From Microbacterium sp. LWH7-1.2 (GTDB lineage Bacteria; Actinomycetota; Actinomycetes; Actinomycetales; Microbacteriaceae): a stretch of DNA of 64,000 nucleotides. Where the stretch lies: positions 1,798,001-1,862,000 of the forward strand of contig NZ_CP151637.1 of the NCBI RefSeq assembly GCF_038397755.1. The letters run 5' to 3'. Under the pieces are notes generated by a model. It had not been told where the DNA came from and did not search any database. It saw only the letters and a list, made by a program, of their open reading frames with translations. This document shows positions 48,254 through 57,301 of this stretch, one piece after another. The stretch's first letter is position 1; the number at the start of each line of letters is the position of its first letter. Both the position numbers and the translations under genes were made by a program.

Positions 48254-48275
48254 GTTCCGAGAATTCGCTCGGAAC
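48254..48275. promoter_or_regulatory. GTTCCGAG-N6-CTCGGAAC inverted repeat
   Basis: Perfect 8-bp arms in the 314-bp gap 48082-48395 before the sigma-fusion gene. It could be an operator or leader hairpin. The rest of that gap holds the nagA terminator, a GGCCGGCCGCC/GGGCGGCCAGCC stem near 48171-48211 and no gene that I can see. Confidence 0.55.
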
Positions 48276-48395
48276 GGATGCTGCGCCTTCGAGTTCAGCC
48301 CTGGTCAAATCCGGAGGCGGCGACGACAATGGAACCTGCCGCGGTCCGCACCCGGGATCGACGTCGTCGATGTGCGCCGCGGAACTGGGGGACCG

Positions 48396-50288
48396 ATGGA
48401 CCACGAAGACGTGCACCAGGACGAGACCGACGTCGTCACCGACGCCGACGGCGATCTCGTCCTGCGGACGAGATCGGGCGACAGCGACGCCTTCGCGGAG
48501 CTGTGGCGGCGCCACTACCGCGCGGGCGTCACCGTCGCCCGCAACATGACCTCGAGCCTCGATGCCGACGACCTCGTGCAGGAGGCGTACACGCGCATCT
48601 ACCAGTCCATCGTCCACGGCGGCGGGCCGACCGGGTCATTCCGCGCCTACCTCTTCACCAGCATCCGCAACACCGCGGCCGCGTGGGGACGCGCCCGCCG
48701 CGAGACCGCGTACGAGGAGCTCGACGGCGTCGAGGACCCCTCGGGCGTCGAGCACGAGAGCGAGGCCGCACTCGACCGCGGTCTCACGCATCAGGCCTTC
48801 CGCAGTCTTCCGACGCGGTGGCAGGAGGTGCTCTGGTACTCCGAGATCGAGCGCATGAAGCCCGCCGAGATCGCGCCGCTCTTGGGCATGAAGCCGACGG
48901 CGGTCGCGCAGCTGACCTTCCGCGCCCGGGAAGGGCTGCGTGAGGCCTGGATCCAGGCGCACCTGCGGTCGGTGGCCGACGGCTCGGACTGCGAGTGGAC
49001 CATCGAGCGCCTCGGCGCGTACTCGCGACTCAACCTCGGCCGACGCGACCACGCGAAGCTCGAGCGGCACCTTGCCGGCTGCGTGCGGTGCTCGATCGTC
49101 GCGAGCGAGGCCAAGGAGGTCTCGAGCCGTCTCGCGCTCGTCCTGCTGCCCATCGCCCTCGGCGCGGTGGGCACCGCCGGCTACCTCGCGACCGTCCAGG
49201 GCGGCGGCACCTCGCTCGTGGCGCTGGCCTCGATGCCCTCGAGCGTCGTGCACGGCACCGTCACCGTCGCCCCGGCTGGAGTCGTGGGCGCGGGCGCGAG
49301 CGCGGGTGGGAGTGCGGGTGCGGGCGTAGGCGCGGGTGCCGCTGCCGGTGCGGCGGCGACGTCGGCCGGGGTCGGATCGGCGGGGGCGGTCGGCGCAGCA
49401 GGGGCGGCGACCGCCGTCGCTTCGTCGGCGACGGTCTTCGGCGCGTCGGCGGTCGCCGGCATCGGGGCGGCCTCCGGGCTCGCCGCGGCCGGCCTCGTCG
49501 TCGTCAGCGGCGTGGTCGCCGCAGCGGTGATGCTGCCGGCCACAGCCGGTCCCGAACCGGCGCCGACTCCCGCACCGACGACCGAGGTCGCGGCGGAGAA
49601 CGCGAACGCGCCGGCGCTCCTCGAGGACGACAGCGATGACGACGCGCTTCAGCTTCCGGCCGAGGCGGGTCCCGCCCCGGCGGACATCCCCGTGGTCCTC
49701 GACGCCTCGGCCGGCGCCGGGGACGCGCAAGACGGGGGCAGCTCGGAGTCCGGCGGCGGCGAGGCTGGCGGAGAGACCGGCAACGCTCAGGGCGCGAACA
49801 GCGGCGTGTCGGTCAGCGACGGCAACCCGACGAGCAGCAACGGCAAGCCGACGAGCAGCAACGGGAACACGCAGGGCAACAACGGCACCGCCTCCGGCAA
49901 CAACGGGAGCTCCACCGGCGACGACGCAGACGCGCCGGGCAACAGCGGGAACGGCAACGCCGGCGGCTCCAGCAACGGGAAGCCGACCGACGGCACGGGC
50001 AGCGGCAACGCCGGCGACACCGGCAACGACGGTTCGACCGGCAACGGCACGCCGACGAACGGCACCGGCAGCGGCAACGGCAACGGCGGCACCACCGGAG
50101 CCGGCAGCGGCGTCACGAAGGGCAGCGCGCCGGTTCCGCGCGGAATCGGCCGGGGTCTCGCGGACCGTCAGGAGGCCCCACCCCTCACCGACGACGTGCC
50201 GGCGGACGCCGAACTGCCCGAAGTGACGGAGACCATCCCCGCCGAGACCGTCCCTGCCGAGACCGTCCCGGCCGACGGCAGCGACTGA
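48396..50288 (+). CDS. ECF sigma factor fused to zinc-finger anti-sigma, membrane and extracellular regions
   Basis: 630 residues. Residues about 18-180 are sigma regions 2 and 4 (DADDLVQEAYTRIYQSI; MKPAEIAPLLGMKPTAVAQL). Residues about 205-245 hold a zinc-finger anti-sigma motif (H-x3-C-x2-C in ERHLAGCVRCSIV). Then come one to three Ala/Gly-rich hydrophobic segments (LALVLLPIALGAVGTAGYLA; AAGLVVVSGVVAAAVMLPA), a Pro/Ala/acidic stretch, a 150-residue Asn/Gly/Ser-rich region (GNNGTASGNNGSSTGDD) and a tail with IPAETVPAETVP. It thus joins sensor, anti-sigma and sigma in one chain, like the ECF52-type fusions known from actinobacteria. ATG 48396 follows GGGGGA. Confidence 0.85.
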   Translation: MDHEDVHQDETDVVTDADGDLVLRTRSGDSDAFAELWRRHYRAGVTVARNMTSSLDADDLVQEAYTRIYQSIVHGGGPTGSFRAYLFTSIRNTAAAWGRARRETAYEELDGVEDPSGVEHESEAALDRGLTHQAFRSLPTRWQEVLWYSEIERMKPAEIAPLLGMKPTAVAQLTFRAREGLREAWIQAHLRSVADGSDCEWTIERLGAYSRLNLGRRDHAKLERHLAGCVRCSIVASEAKEVSSRLALVLLPIALGAVGTAGYLATVQGGGTSLVALASMPSSVVHGTVTVAPAGVVGAGASAGGSAGAGVGAGAAAGAAATSAGVGSAGAVGAAGAATAVASSATVFGASAVAGIGAASGLAAAGLVVVSGVVAAAVMLPATAGPEPAPTPAPTTEVAAENANAPALLEDDSDDDALQLPAEAGPAPADIPVVLDASAGAGDAQDGGSSESGGGEAGGETGNAQGANSGVSVSDGNPTSSNGKPTSSNGNTQGNNGTASGNNGSSTGDDADAPGNSGNGNAGGSSNGKPTDGTGSGNAGDTGNDGSTGNGTPTNGTGSGNGNGGTTGAGSGVTKGSAPVPRGIGRGLADRQEAPPLTDDVPADAELPEVTETIPAETVPAETVPADGSD

Positions 50289-50344
50289 TCAGCCCCGCAC
50301 CGGTTCGGCCGGCGCGGGCTGCCCGCCGCCGTAGACTGGAGGCC

Positions 50345-50809
50345 ATGTCCGACACGCCGAACGTCACTCCCGCGCGCCCTGCCGAACCGGCACCCGGAAC
50401 ACGCGCACCGCTGACCGATGGCAAGGCTGCGCCGCTGGCCGATGGCAAGGCTCCGCCGCTGGCCGATGGCAAGGCTGCGCCGCTGGCCGCAATCGACATC
50501 ATCGCGTTCATCTGCGAGATCTTCGCGTTCGGCACGCTCGCGCTGTGGGGCTTCACGATGTGGCCGTTCCCATGGAACATCGTCGCCGGCATCGGGGCTC
50601 CGGTGATCGCGATCCTTCTCTGGGCGCTCTTCGTGTCGCCGCGCGCCGTGTTCGCGGTGCACCCCTTCGTGCGCGCCGTCGTCGAGCTGCTCGTCTACGT
50701 GTCCGCGACCGCCGCCTGGTGGTCGATGGGCAACGCCTGGATCGGCCTCGCGTTCGGTGTCGTCGCCGTGACCGCCGGGGTCGTCGCCGGCCGGCGGCGC
50801 CTGTCGTGA
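50345..50809 (+). CDS. YrdB-family membrane protein
   Basis: 154 residues. A proline/alanine-rich N-terminus holds three near-copies of the 8-residue unit PLADGKAA (24-bp DNA repeat, 50409-50490). The rest matches the small four-TM YrdB/DUF2568 family (IAFICEIFAFGTLALWGFTM, ILLWALFVSPRAVFAVHPFV). Function unknown. ATG 50345; TAGACT lies 5 bp before GGAGG. The stop overlaps the next GTG start (GTGA). Confidence 0.72.
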   Translation: MSDTPNVTPARPAEPAPGTRAPLTDGKAAPLADGKAPPLADGKAAPLAAIDIIAFICEIFAFGTLALWGFTMWPFPWNIVAGIGAPVIAILLWALFVSPRAVFAVHPFVRAVVELLVYVSATAAWWSMGNAWIGLAFGVVAVTAGVVAGRRRLS

Positions 50810-52197
50810 CCTCCGGCGCCGACGCGCTGGCTCTCCTCCGCGCGGCGCTCGGCGACCGCGTCGACACCTCCCCGGCTTCACTGGCCGCCGCGCGCGCCGA
50901 CAAGTCCGGGCACGCGGCATCGGGTCTTCCTCTCGCCGTCGTGCACGCCCGCAGCGTCGACGACGTGCAGCAGACGCTCCGCATCGCCGCCGGCACACGC
51001 ACGCCCGTGGTCACCCGCGGCGCCGGCACGGGTCTGGCCGGCGGCGCCAACGCGGGAGACGGCGAGATCGCCCTGTCGGTGCGCGGCATGGACCGCATCC
51101 TCGAGATCCGCCCCGACGACCTCCTGGCGGTCGTCGAGCCGGGCATCCTCAACGCCGACCTCAACGCCGCGCTCGCCCCGCACGGCCTCTGGTGGGCGCC
51201 CGACCCGGCGAGCCGCGCCATCTCGACGGTCGGCGGCAACATCGCGACCGGCGCGGGGGGACTGCTGTGCGCCAAGTACGGCGTCGTGCGCGACGCGGTG
51301 CTCGGCGTGGATCTCGTCCTCGCGGACGGCCGCCTGCTCCATCTCGGCCACCGCACCGTCAAGGGCGTGACAGGTCTCGACCTGACGTCCTTGGTCATCG
51401 GGTCAGAGGGCACCCTGGGCGTCGTCGTCGGAGCGACGCTGAAGCTGCGCCGTCTGGTTCCCGGCGAGGTGTGCACGGTCGCCGCCACCTTCCGCGACGT
51501 GCGCACGGCGGCCGAGGCATCCGCGGCCGTCACCGCGTCCGGTGCGCAGCCCGCGATCATGGAGTTGATGGATGCTGCGTCCCTCGCCGCCGTCCACGCG
51601 CTCCTGGGGCTCTCGGCACCCACTCCCGGGGCGGCGCAGCTCACCATCCAGACCGACGGCCCTGCCGCGATCGCCGAGGCCGAGGCGATCGCCGGGGTGC
51701 TCCGCCGGGTCGGCGGGACAGTCGCCGTCTCGCACGACCGCGACGAGGGCGAGCGGCTGCTGACGATCCGCCGGGCGATGCATCCCGCGATGGAGACTCT
51801 CGGCACCGCGCTCATCGAGGACGTCTCGGTGCCCCGCAGCGCTCTCCCTGCGATGTTCGACGAGATCGCCCGCGTCGAGCGTGAGCACGGCGTCGTGATC
51901 CCCACCGTCGCTCACGCCGGCGATGGCAACCTGCACCCCAACTTCATCTTCGACGCCCAGCCCGACGAGTTCGGCGTCGTCGAGGCGCCGGACCACATCT
52001 GGGCGGCCGCCGACGACCTCTTTCGTGCCGCGCTCCGCCTCGGCGGAACGCTGACCGGCGAGCACGGTGTGGGCGTACTCAAGCGCCGATGGCTCGCCGA
52101 CGAGCTCGGCGACGCCCAATGGGAGCTTCAGCGGCAGATCACCCGCGTCTTCGATCCCCAGGGCATCCTCAACCCCGGCAAGGTGTTCGCGCGCTGA
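50806..52197 (+). CDS. FAD-linked oxidase (glycolate oxidase GlcD-like / D-2-hydroxyacid dehydrogenase)
   Basis: 463 residues: an FAD_binding_4 (PCMH) domain with PVVTRGAGTGLAGGANAG and STVGGNIATGAGGLLCAKYG, and a C-terminal FAD-oxidase domain ending THAGDGNLHPN-like VAHAGDGNLHPNFI and TGEHGVGVLKRRWL. It oxidises a 2-hydroxy acid (glycolate or D-lactate type). The GTG start overlaps the YrdB-like stop. No GlcE/GlcF partner is present, so it may act alone like actinobacterial D-lactate dehydrogenases. Confidence 0.85.
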   Translation: MTSGADALALLRAALGDRVDTSPASLAAARADKSGHAASGLPLAVVHARSVDDVQQTLRIAAGTRTPVVTRGAGTGLAGGANAGDGEIALSVRGMDRILEIRPDDLLAVVEPGILNADLNAALAPHGLWWAPDPASRAISTVGGNIATGAGGLLCAKYGVVRDAVLGVDLVLADGRLLHLGHRTVKGVTGLDLTSLVIGSEGTLGVVVGATLKLRRLVPGEVCTVAATFRDVRTAAEASAAVTASGAQPAIMELMDAASLAAVHALLGLSAPTPGAAQLTIQTDGPAAIAEAEAIAGVLRRVGGTVAVSHDRDEGERLLTIRRAMHPAMETLGTALIEDVSVPRSALPAMFDEIARVEREHGVVIPTVAHAGDGNLHPNFIFDAQPDEFGVVEAPDHIWAAADDLFRAALRLGGTLTGEHGVGVLKRRWLADELGDAQWELQRQITRVFDPQGILNPGKVFAR

Positions 52198-52219
52198 GCC
52201 GCGGCATCCGTCGCCCCAG

Positions 52220-52999
52220 TCAGATGCCCTGCCAGTCGGGCTTGTTGTCGTAGGCGTAGCGGTAGTAGTCGGCACGGGCGAGCTGCGATGCCGCCGCCTC
52301 GTCGACCACCACGGTCGCGTGCGAGTGGAGCTGGATCGCCGAGCCGGGCAGCGACGCCGAGAGCGGGCCCTCGACGGCGCCGGCGACCGCGGCCGCCTTG
52401 CCCTCGCCGAAGGCCAGCAGCACCAGGTGGCGGGCGCGCAGGATCGTGCCCAGGCCCTGTGTGATGCAGTGCATCGGCACCTGGTCGACCGAGTCGAAGA
52501 AGCGCGCGTTGTCGCGGCGGGTCTGCTCGGTGAGCGTCTTCACGCGCGTGATCGACGAGAACGACGAACCCGGCTCGTTGAAGCCGATGTGGCCGTCCGT
52601 GCCGATGCCGAGGATCTGCAGGTCGATGCCACCCGCATCGCGGATGGCCTCGTCGTACTCCTCGCCGTGGTGCTCGATGCCCTCCGGCGTGCCGTCCGGC
52701 GTGCGGATGAGCTCGGGGTTGAAGCCCAGCGGCTCGACGACCTCGCGCGTGATCACCGAGCGGTAGCTCTCGGGATGGGCCGGGTCGATGCCGACGTACT
52801 CGTCGAGCGCGAAGCCGCGCACACGCGAGACGTCGACGCCCTCCAGGCGCGAGCGCAGCGCCTCGTACACCGGCAGCGGCGTGGACCCGGTGGCAAGACC
52901 CAGGACCGTCTCGGGGTTCGAGCGGATGAGTCCGGCGATGTGGTCGGCGACGAGCGCACCTGCGGCCTGCTTGTCGCGGACGATGACGATCTCAGCCAT
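52220..52999 (-). CDS. nagB: Glucosamine-6-phosphate deaminase
   Basis: 259 residues. It converts GlcN-6-P to fructose-6-P and ammonia. Family blocks: GLATGSTPLPVYEAL, GFALDEYVGIDPAHPESY with the catalytic Asp, and GIGTDGHIGFNEPGSSF. It lies 8 bp downstream of the ROK kinase gene and shares its operon. Confidence 0.96.
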   Translation of the reverse strand: MAEIVIVRDKQAAGALVADHIAGLIRSNPETVLGLATGSTPLPVYEALRSRLEGVDVSRVRGFALDEYVGIDPAHPESYRSVITREVVEPLGFNPELIRTPDGTPEGIEHHGEEYDEAIRDAGGIDLQILGIGTDGHIGFNEPGSSFSSITRVKTLTEQTRRDNARFFDSVDQVPMHCITQGLGTILRARHLVLLAFGEGKAAAVAGAVEGPLSASLPGSAIQLHSHATVVVDEAAASQLARADYYRYAYDNKPDWQGI

Positions 53000-53007
53000 G
53001 GAACATC

Positions 53008-53961
53008 TCATCCATGAATCAGAGCCTCCTGGGTGTCGTGTGTGGCGTCGCCCTCCGCGCCCACCAGCGCGGCTCCGAGCGCAGCGGCCGGTGAACCCGG
53101 CGGCAGCAGCTCGACCCGGTCGGCGAGGTGCAGCGAGCGCATGAACGGGGATGCCTCGGCACTGGCCGCGAGCTCGGCCGCGACATCCGTCATCAGTCGG
53201 TCTCCCAACGCCGTCACACCCCCTCCGAGGACCACGATATCGACGTCGGCGGTCAGCACCAGCACCCGGATCGCTGCGGCGACGCCGCGGGCGAGACCGG
53301 CCCGCAGCTGTCGCGCCGACGGGTCGCCGGCATCGGCGGCGTCGAAGACGTCGCGCACGGGCAGCGCGGACCGCTTGGCCCAGCGCTCGGCGATCGCGCC
53401 GCCGCCCGCGAACGCCTCGATGCAGCCGCGCTGACCGCAGCGGCACAGGGGTCCGTTCGGGTCGACGGAGATATGGCCGACCTCGCCGGCCGTGCCGCGC
53501 GCGCCGCGCCACAGCACCCCGTCGGAGACGATGCCCGCGGCGATGCCGGTGCCGAGGTTGAGGTACGCCATCGAGCCCGGCGCCGGTGCGCCGCCCCGCG
53601 TGTGGAGCGCATGCGCGCCGAGCGCGGCCGCCTTCACGTCGTTCTCGACCTGCACCGGCACGCCCAGCGCGGGCGCGACCGCGGCGGCGAGGTCGAGCTC
53701 GTCCACGCCGAGGTTGACGGCGTGCACGACGCGGCCGGTGCCCGGCTCGATCTGACCCGGGATGCCGACCCCGACCGACCGCACGGCCGAGAGGTCGACG
53801 CCGGCCTCGGAGCCGAGCGCACGCACGGCGTCGAGGACGGTCTGGGCCACAGCATCCGGTCCCCAGCCCGTGGGGATGCGGAGGCGGCCCGCGATCCCGC
53901 CCTCGGCGTCGACCGCCACGGCGTCCGTCTTCGTCCCGCCGACGTCCAGCCCGACCTTCAT
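53008..53961 (-). CDS. ROK-family sugar kinase (probable GlcNAc kinase)
   Basis: 317 residues: ATP-binding LDVGGTKTDAVAV at the N-terminus, sugar-binding VENDVKAAALGA and GTGIAAGIV, and the ROK zinc motif CRCGQRGCIEAFAGG. No N-terminal HTH is present, so it is a kinase rather than a repressor. Position with nagB and a sugar importer suggests phosphorylation of imported GlcNAc; glucose is the alternative. ATG 53961 lies 43 bp after the permease gene. Confidence 0.87.
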   Translation of the reverse strand: MKVGLDVGGTKTDAVAVDAEGGIAGRLRIPTGWGPDAVAQTVLDAVRALGSEAGVDLSAVRSVGVGIPGQIEPGTGRVVHAVNLGVDELDLAAAVAPALGVPVQVENDVKAAALGAHALHTRGGAPAPGSMAYLNLGTGIAAGIVSDGVLWRGARGTAGEVGHISVDPNGPLCRCGQRGCIEAFAGGGAIAERWAKRSALPVRDVFDAADAGDPSARQLRAGLARGVAAAIRVLVLTADVDIVVLGGGVTALGDRLMTDVAAELAASAEASPFMRSLHLADRVELLPPGSPAAALGAALVGAEGDATHDTQEALIHG

Positions 53962-54004
53962 CGGCCGACCTCCCCGTGGGAGGCGGCGTGGTCCTTCGTG
54001 CGCA

Positions 54005-54847
54005 TCAGCCCTTGACCGCCCCTGAGACGAGACCGCTCGTCATGCGATGCTGGACGATGAGGAAGAACACGATCACCGGGATGGCCATGATCGTGGATGC
54101 CGCCATGACGACCGCCCAGTCGGTGGCCTTCGTCGCCTGCACGAAGGCGCGCAGCCAGATCGGGAGGGTGAGCGACTCCGGCCTCGTCATGATGACGAGG
54201 GCGAAGACGAACTCGTTCCAGGCCTGGATGAAGGCGAACACGCCCGTCGCGATGAGGCCGGGGGCCAGCAGCGGGAACGTGATGCGCCAGAAAGCGCCGG
54301 TCCGGCTGCATCCGTCGATCATCGCGGCCTCCTCCAGGTCTGCGGGGACGCCGTTGACGAATCCGCGGAGCGTCCAGATGGTGAACGGGAGCACGAAGGC
54401 GATGTAGACGAAGCTCAGACCGATGATCGAGTTGAGCAGATACCAGCCGTCGAGCACCCGGAACACCGAGACGATCATCGCCTCAGCGGGGATCATCTGG
54501 ATCACGAGGATCGCGATGATGAACGACGTCCGGGTGCGGAAGCGGTAGCGCGACACGGCGATCGCGCCGAGGAAGGCGAACCCGAGCGCGGCCACCAGCG
54601 TGATCCCGGTGACGGCGACCGAGTTGAAGAGCGCGTTGAGCAGGCTGTCGTCGGTGAGGGCTTCCTGATAGTTGCTGAGCGTGAACTCGTCCGGCCACCA
54701 GTGGGGGGTCGTCGAGCGCACGGCCGATGCGGGCAGCAGCGAGGTGTTCACCATCCAGTAGACGGGGAACAGCGAGGCGACGATGACGACGACGGCCGCG
54801 ACGTTCAGGAACACCCGCGAGATCACGCGGCGAGGACCGGCGGTCAT
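54005..54847 (-). CDS. Sugar ABC transporter permease (MalG/NgcG-type)
   Basis: 280 residues, about six membrane segments. The EAA loop is DLEEAAMIDGCSRTGAFWRI, and the N-terminus VASLFPVYWMVNTSLLP is typical of carbohydrate permeases. It pairs with the 54844 permease. ATG 54847 overlaps that gene's stop (ATGA). No ATPase lies in the cluster; a shared MsiK-like ATPase elsewhere is the normal situation in actinobacteria. Confidence 0.92.
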   Translation of the reverse strand: MTAGPRRVISRVFLNVAAVVVIVASLFPVYWMVNTSLLPASAVRSTTPHWWPDEFTLSNYQEALTDDSLLNALFNSVAVTGITLVAALGFAFLGAIAVSRYRFRTRTSFIIAILVIQMIPAEAMIVSVFRVLDGWYLLNSIIGLSFVYIAFVLPFTIWTLRGFVNGVPADLEEAAMIDGCSRTGAFWRITFPLLAPGLIATGVFAFIQAWNEFVFALVIMTRPESLTLPIWLRAFVQATKATDWAVVMAASTIMAIPVIVFFLIVQHRMTSGLVSGAVKG

Positions 54848-55809
54848 GATTCCTCCTTGAGCATGGTGCGGATCCAGTACCCGGAGATGGCGAGGAGGAT
54901 GACGACGAGGATCACAGAGATCGCGCCGCCGGCGCCGAGGTCACCCGAAGCCATGGAGACGCTGTAGATGTAGACGCCGATCGTGTTGGTCTCGGCGCGT
55001 ACGCCGCCGATGGACTGCAGCGCGTAGATCTGCGCGAAGACGCGGAGGTCCCAGATGACCTGCAGGACCAGGAGCACGAGGAGGATCGAGCGCACATAGG
55101 GGAAGACGATGAGGCGGAACCGTGCGAGTCCTCCGGCGCCGTCGAGCGAGGCGGCCTCGAGCACCTCGTCGGGCACCTGCGAGAGCGCGGCGTACGTGCT
55201 GAAGGCGACGAACGGGATCGCACCCCACGTGATGATGATCGCCGCGACGGCATAGAAGCTCGTCGGGTCGATGAGCCAGCTGTGGCCGATCCAGTTCTCG
55301 CCGGTGATCTGGGTGAGCACCCAGTTGACCAGACCGTACTGGGTGTCGAAGATCCAGCCCCACACGATCGTCGCGGTGAGCGCGGGCATCGCCCACGCGA
55401 GCAGCAGCGAGACGGACACCGCCGTGCGCATCACCTTGCCGAGCTTGGTCATCAGGACGGCGATCGCGACGCCGAGGAGCATCGTGGCGACGACGCTCAC
55501 GACGCACAGCGCGACGCTGCGGCCGAGGACCGCCCAGAACTCGGGATCGGTCAGCACGGCGATGTAGTTGTCGATCCCGATGAACTCGGGCGGCGCGCCG
55601 AAGATCTGCGCGCGGCCGAACTTCTGGAACGACATGATCACCAGCTGCACGAGCGGCCAGCCGATGAAGACGACGAGCATGATGAGGGCCGGCGTCAGCA
55701 GCGCGAGCGGCGCCCAGGGGAAGCGGCGCTTCTTCGGCCTTTCGGGGTCTGGCCGTGACTCGGGTGACGGGGCCGGCGGAGCCGACGCCTCTGCGGGGAT
55801 TGTCGTCAT
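54844..55809 (-). CDS. Sugar ABC transporter permease (MalF/NgcF-type)
   Basis: 321 residues: a Pro-rich cytoplasmic N-terminus with RPKKRRFPWAPLALLTPALI, then six TMs; the EAA loop is PDEVLEAASLDGAGGLARFR. The substrate should be GlcNAc, chitobiose or a related amino sugar, by neighbourhood. ATG 55809 follows GGAGG. A strong stem-loop separates it from the binding-protein gene. Confidence 0.92.
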   Translation of the reverse strand: MTTIPAEASAPPAPSPESRPDPERPKKRRFPWAPLALLTPALIMLVVFIGWPLVQLVIMSFQKFGRAQIFGAPPEFIGIDNYIAVLTDPEFWAVLGRSVALCVVSVVATMLLGVAIAVLMTKLGKVMRTAVSVSLLLAWAMPALTATIVWGWIFDTQYGLVNWVLTQITGENWIGHSWLIDPTSFYAVAAIIITWGAIPFVAFSTYAALSQVPDEVLEAASLDGAGGLARFRLIVFPYVRSILLVLLVLQVIWDLRVFAQIYALQSIGGVRAETNTIGVYIYSVSMASGDLGAGGAISVILVVILLAISGYWIRTMLKEES

Positions 55810-55854
55810 GGCAAACCTCCTCTCAGGAATTGTGTCGAGCCCGGTGCGGGCACG

Positions 55855-55889
55855 GAACGGGGTGCCCCGCGGCACGGAGCACCCCGTTC
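55855..55889 (-). promoter_or_regulatory. Intra-operon stem-loop after the binding-protein gene
   Basis: GAACGGGGTGC and GCACCCCGTTC are perfect 11-bp arms around 13 nt, between the binding-protein stop and the permease start. Such stems raise the level of binding-protein mRNA relative to downstream genes. Confidence 0.75.
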
Positions 55890-55896
55890 AGTGACG

Positions 55897-57165
55897 TCAG
55901 CCGTTCAGGATCGATTCGATCTGCTCGTCGGCTGCGGTGGCGAGCTCCTTGACGTCGCCGCCGTTCGCGATGTTGACGAACAGGTCCTGCATGATGCCCT
56001 GCGCCTCGACGTCCGCCCAGTTCGGCGAAGCCGGGGTGAGCTTCGAGTTGGCCGCGGCCTCGGCGATGACGCTCGCGAGCTCGGGGGTGGCTGCGGCGAC
56101 CTTGTCACCGAGCGAGACGAGAGCGGGAACCAGGCCGTTCTCGGCGAGGATCGTCTGGTACTCGTCGCTCAGCATGATCTCGAGCGCGCTCTTGGCGAGG
56201 TCGGGGTTCTTCGACTTCGCGGCGATGCCGACGTTCGAACCGCCCGCGAAGACCTGGGCGGCGCCGCCGTCCATGCCCGGAAGGGCGTAGTAGCCGGTGA
56301 TGTCGGCGACGGCAGTCGGCTGCTTGTCCTCGTCGGCGACGATCGACCAGTAGGCCCAGCTCGGAGCCGAGTACGTGGCGGACTGCTCGGTGCGGAAGGG
56401 CACCCAGCCGTCGGCCTCGTCGCCGTCCTTCGGGGCGAGCGACGCCTGGGTCATGAGCTCCTGGACCTGCGCGAGGCCGGCGACCGACGCGTCGCTCGAC
56501 AGCTGCGCGTCCCACTCGTCGCCGTCCTGGACGGCGATCTCGCCGCCGTTCTCCCAGATGAAGGGCAGGCCGTTGTACCAGTCCTTGCCCGGGAAGTAGA
56601 CGCCCGAGACACCCGGCAGCGCGCCCGCGAGGGCCACGCCGTTCGACACGTACTCGTCGAGCGTGGTGGGCACCGCGACGCCCGCCTGCTCGTACATCGC
56701 CGTGTTGTAGAAGACGACACGGGCACCCGAGTAGTACGGGGCCGCGTACAGGGTGCCGTCCCAGCTGCCGGCCTCGACGAAGCCGGGAAGCAGGTCGTCG
56801 CCGCCGAGCTCACCCTCGATGTCGGCGAGGCTCAGGAGGGCACCGCTGGAGGTGAACGCGGGGGCCTGCGTGTTGCCCATCTCGACGATGTCGGGGCTGT
56901 CGTTCGACGACAGGCTCGTGGTGAGCTTGTCGACGAGACCGGTCCACTGCTGCTCCTCGATGACCAGCGTCGACCCCGGGTTCTCGTCCTCGAAGGTCTT
57001 CTTCAGGTAGTCGCGAGCGTCCTGCGGAGTGTCGGTGCCGACCAGCCACACGCGGATCTCGGCGCCCTCTTCGGACCCCGAGCCGCCGCCGTTGCCGCCG
57101 GCGCAGCCGGCGAGCACCAGTGCCGAGGCGCCGATGAGCGCCACCGCTCCAAGCGTCTTCTTCAT
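55897..57165 (-). CDS. Sugar ABC transporter, substrate-binding lipoprotein
   Basis: 422 residues. Lipoprotein signal with ALVLAGC (Cys21), Gly/Ser linker, then an SBP_bac_1 fold: WLVGTDTPQDARDYLKKTFE, SPDIVEMGNTQAPAF, GGSNVGIAAKSKNPDLA. It resembles NgcE/DasA-like amino-sugar binding proteins. It leads the operon with two permeases, kinase and nagB. The promoter should lie in 57166-57301, where I find no ROK-type GTTAG operator. Confidence 0.9.
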   Translation of the reverse strand: MKKTLGAVALIGASALVLAGCAGGNGGGSGSEEGAEIRVWLVGTDTPQDARDYLKKTFEDENPGSTLVIEEQQWTGLVDKLTTSLSSNDSPDIVEMGNTQAPAFTSSGALLSLADIEGELGGDDLLPGFVEAGSWDGTLYAAPYYSGARVVFYNTAMYEQAGVAVPTTLDEYVSNGVALAGALPGVSGVYFPGKDWYNGLPFIWENGGEIAVQDGDEWDAQLSSDASVAGLAQVQELMTQASLAPKDGDEADGWVPFRTEQSATYSAPSWAYWSIVADEDKQPTAVADITGYYALPGMDGGAAQVFAGGSNVGIAAKSKNPDLAKSALEIMLSDEYQTILAENGLVPALVSLGDKVAAATPELASVIAEAAANSKLTPASPNWADVEAQGIMQDLFVNIANGGDVKELATAADEQIESILNG

Positions 57166-57301
57166 GGTGTCTTCCTTCGTTTTCGGTGTTCTCTTGGTGT
57201 CTCGGATGGGCCGGGTGACCCATCCGCGGGTGGGGAGGCTCCGCGGGGAGCTTCCGTGTTGTTGTGGGATCCGGGGGGATCCGCCGGGGAATCGCGCTGT
57301 G

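Noticed and set aside
48186..48395. An N-terminal extension of the sigma fusion to 48186
   Set aside because: The extension covers the nagA-side hairpins and an inverted repeat, and lacks homology; ATG 48396 has a strong ribosome-binding site and begins the sigma domain at the usual distance.
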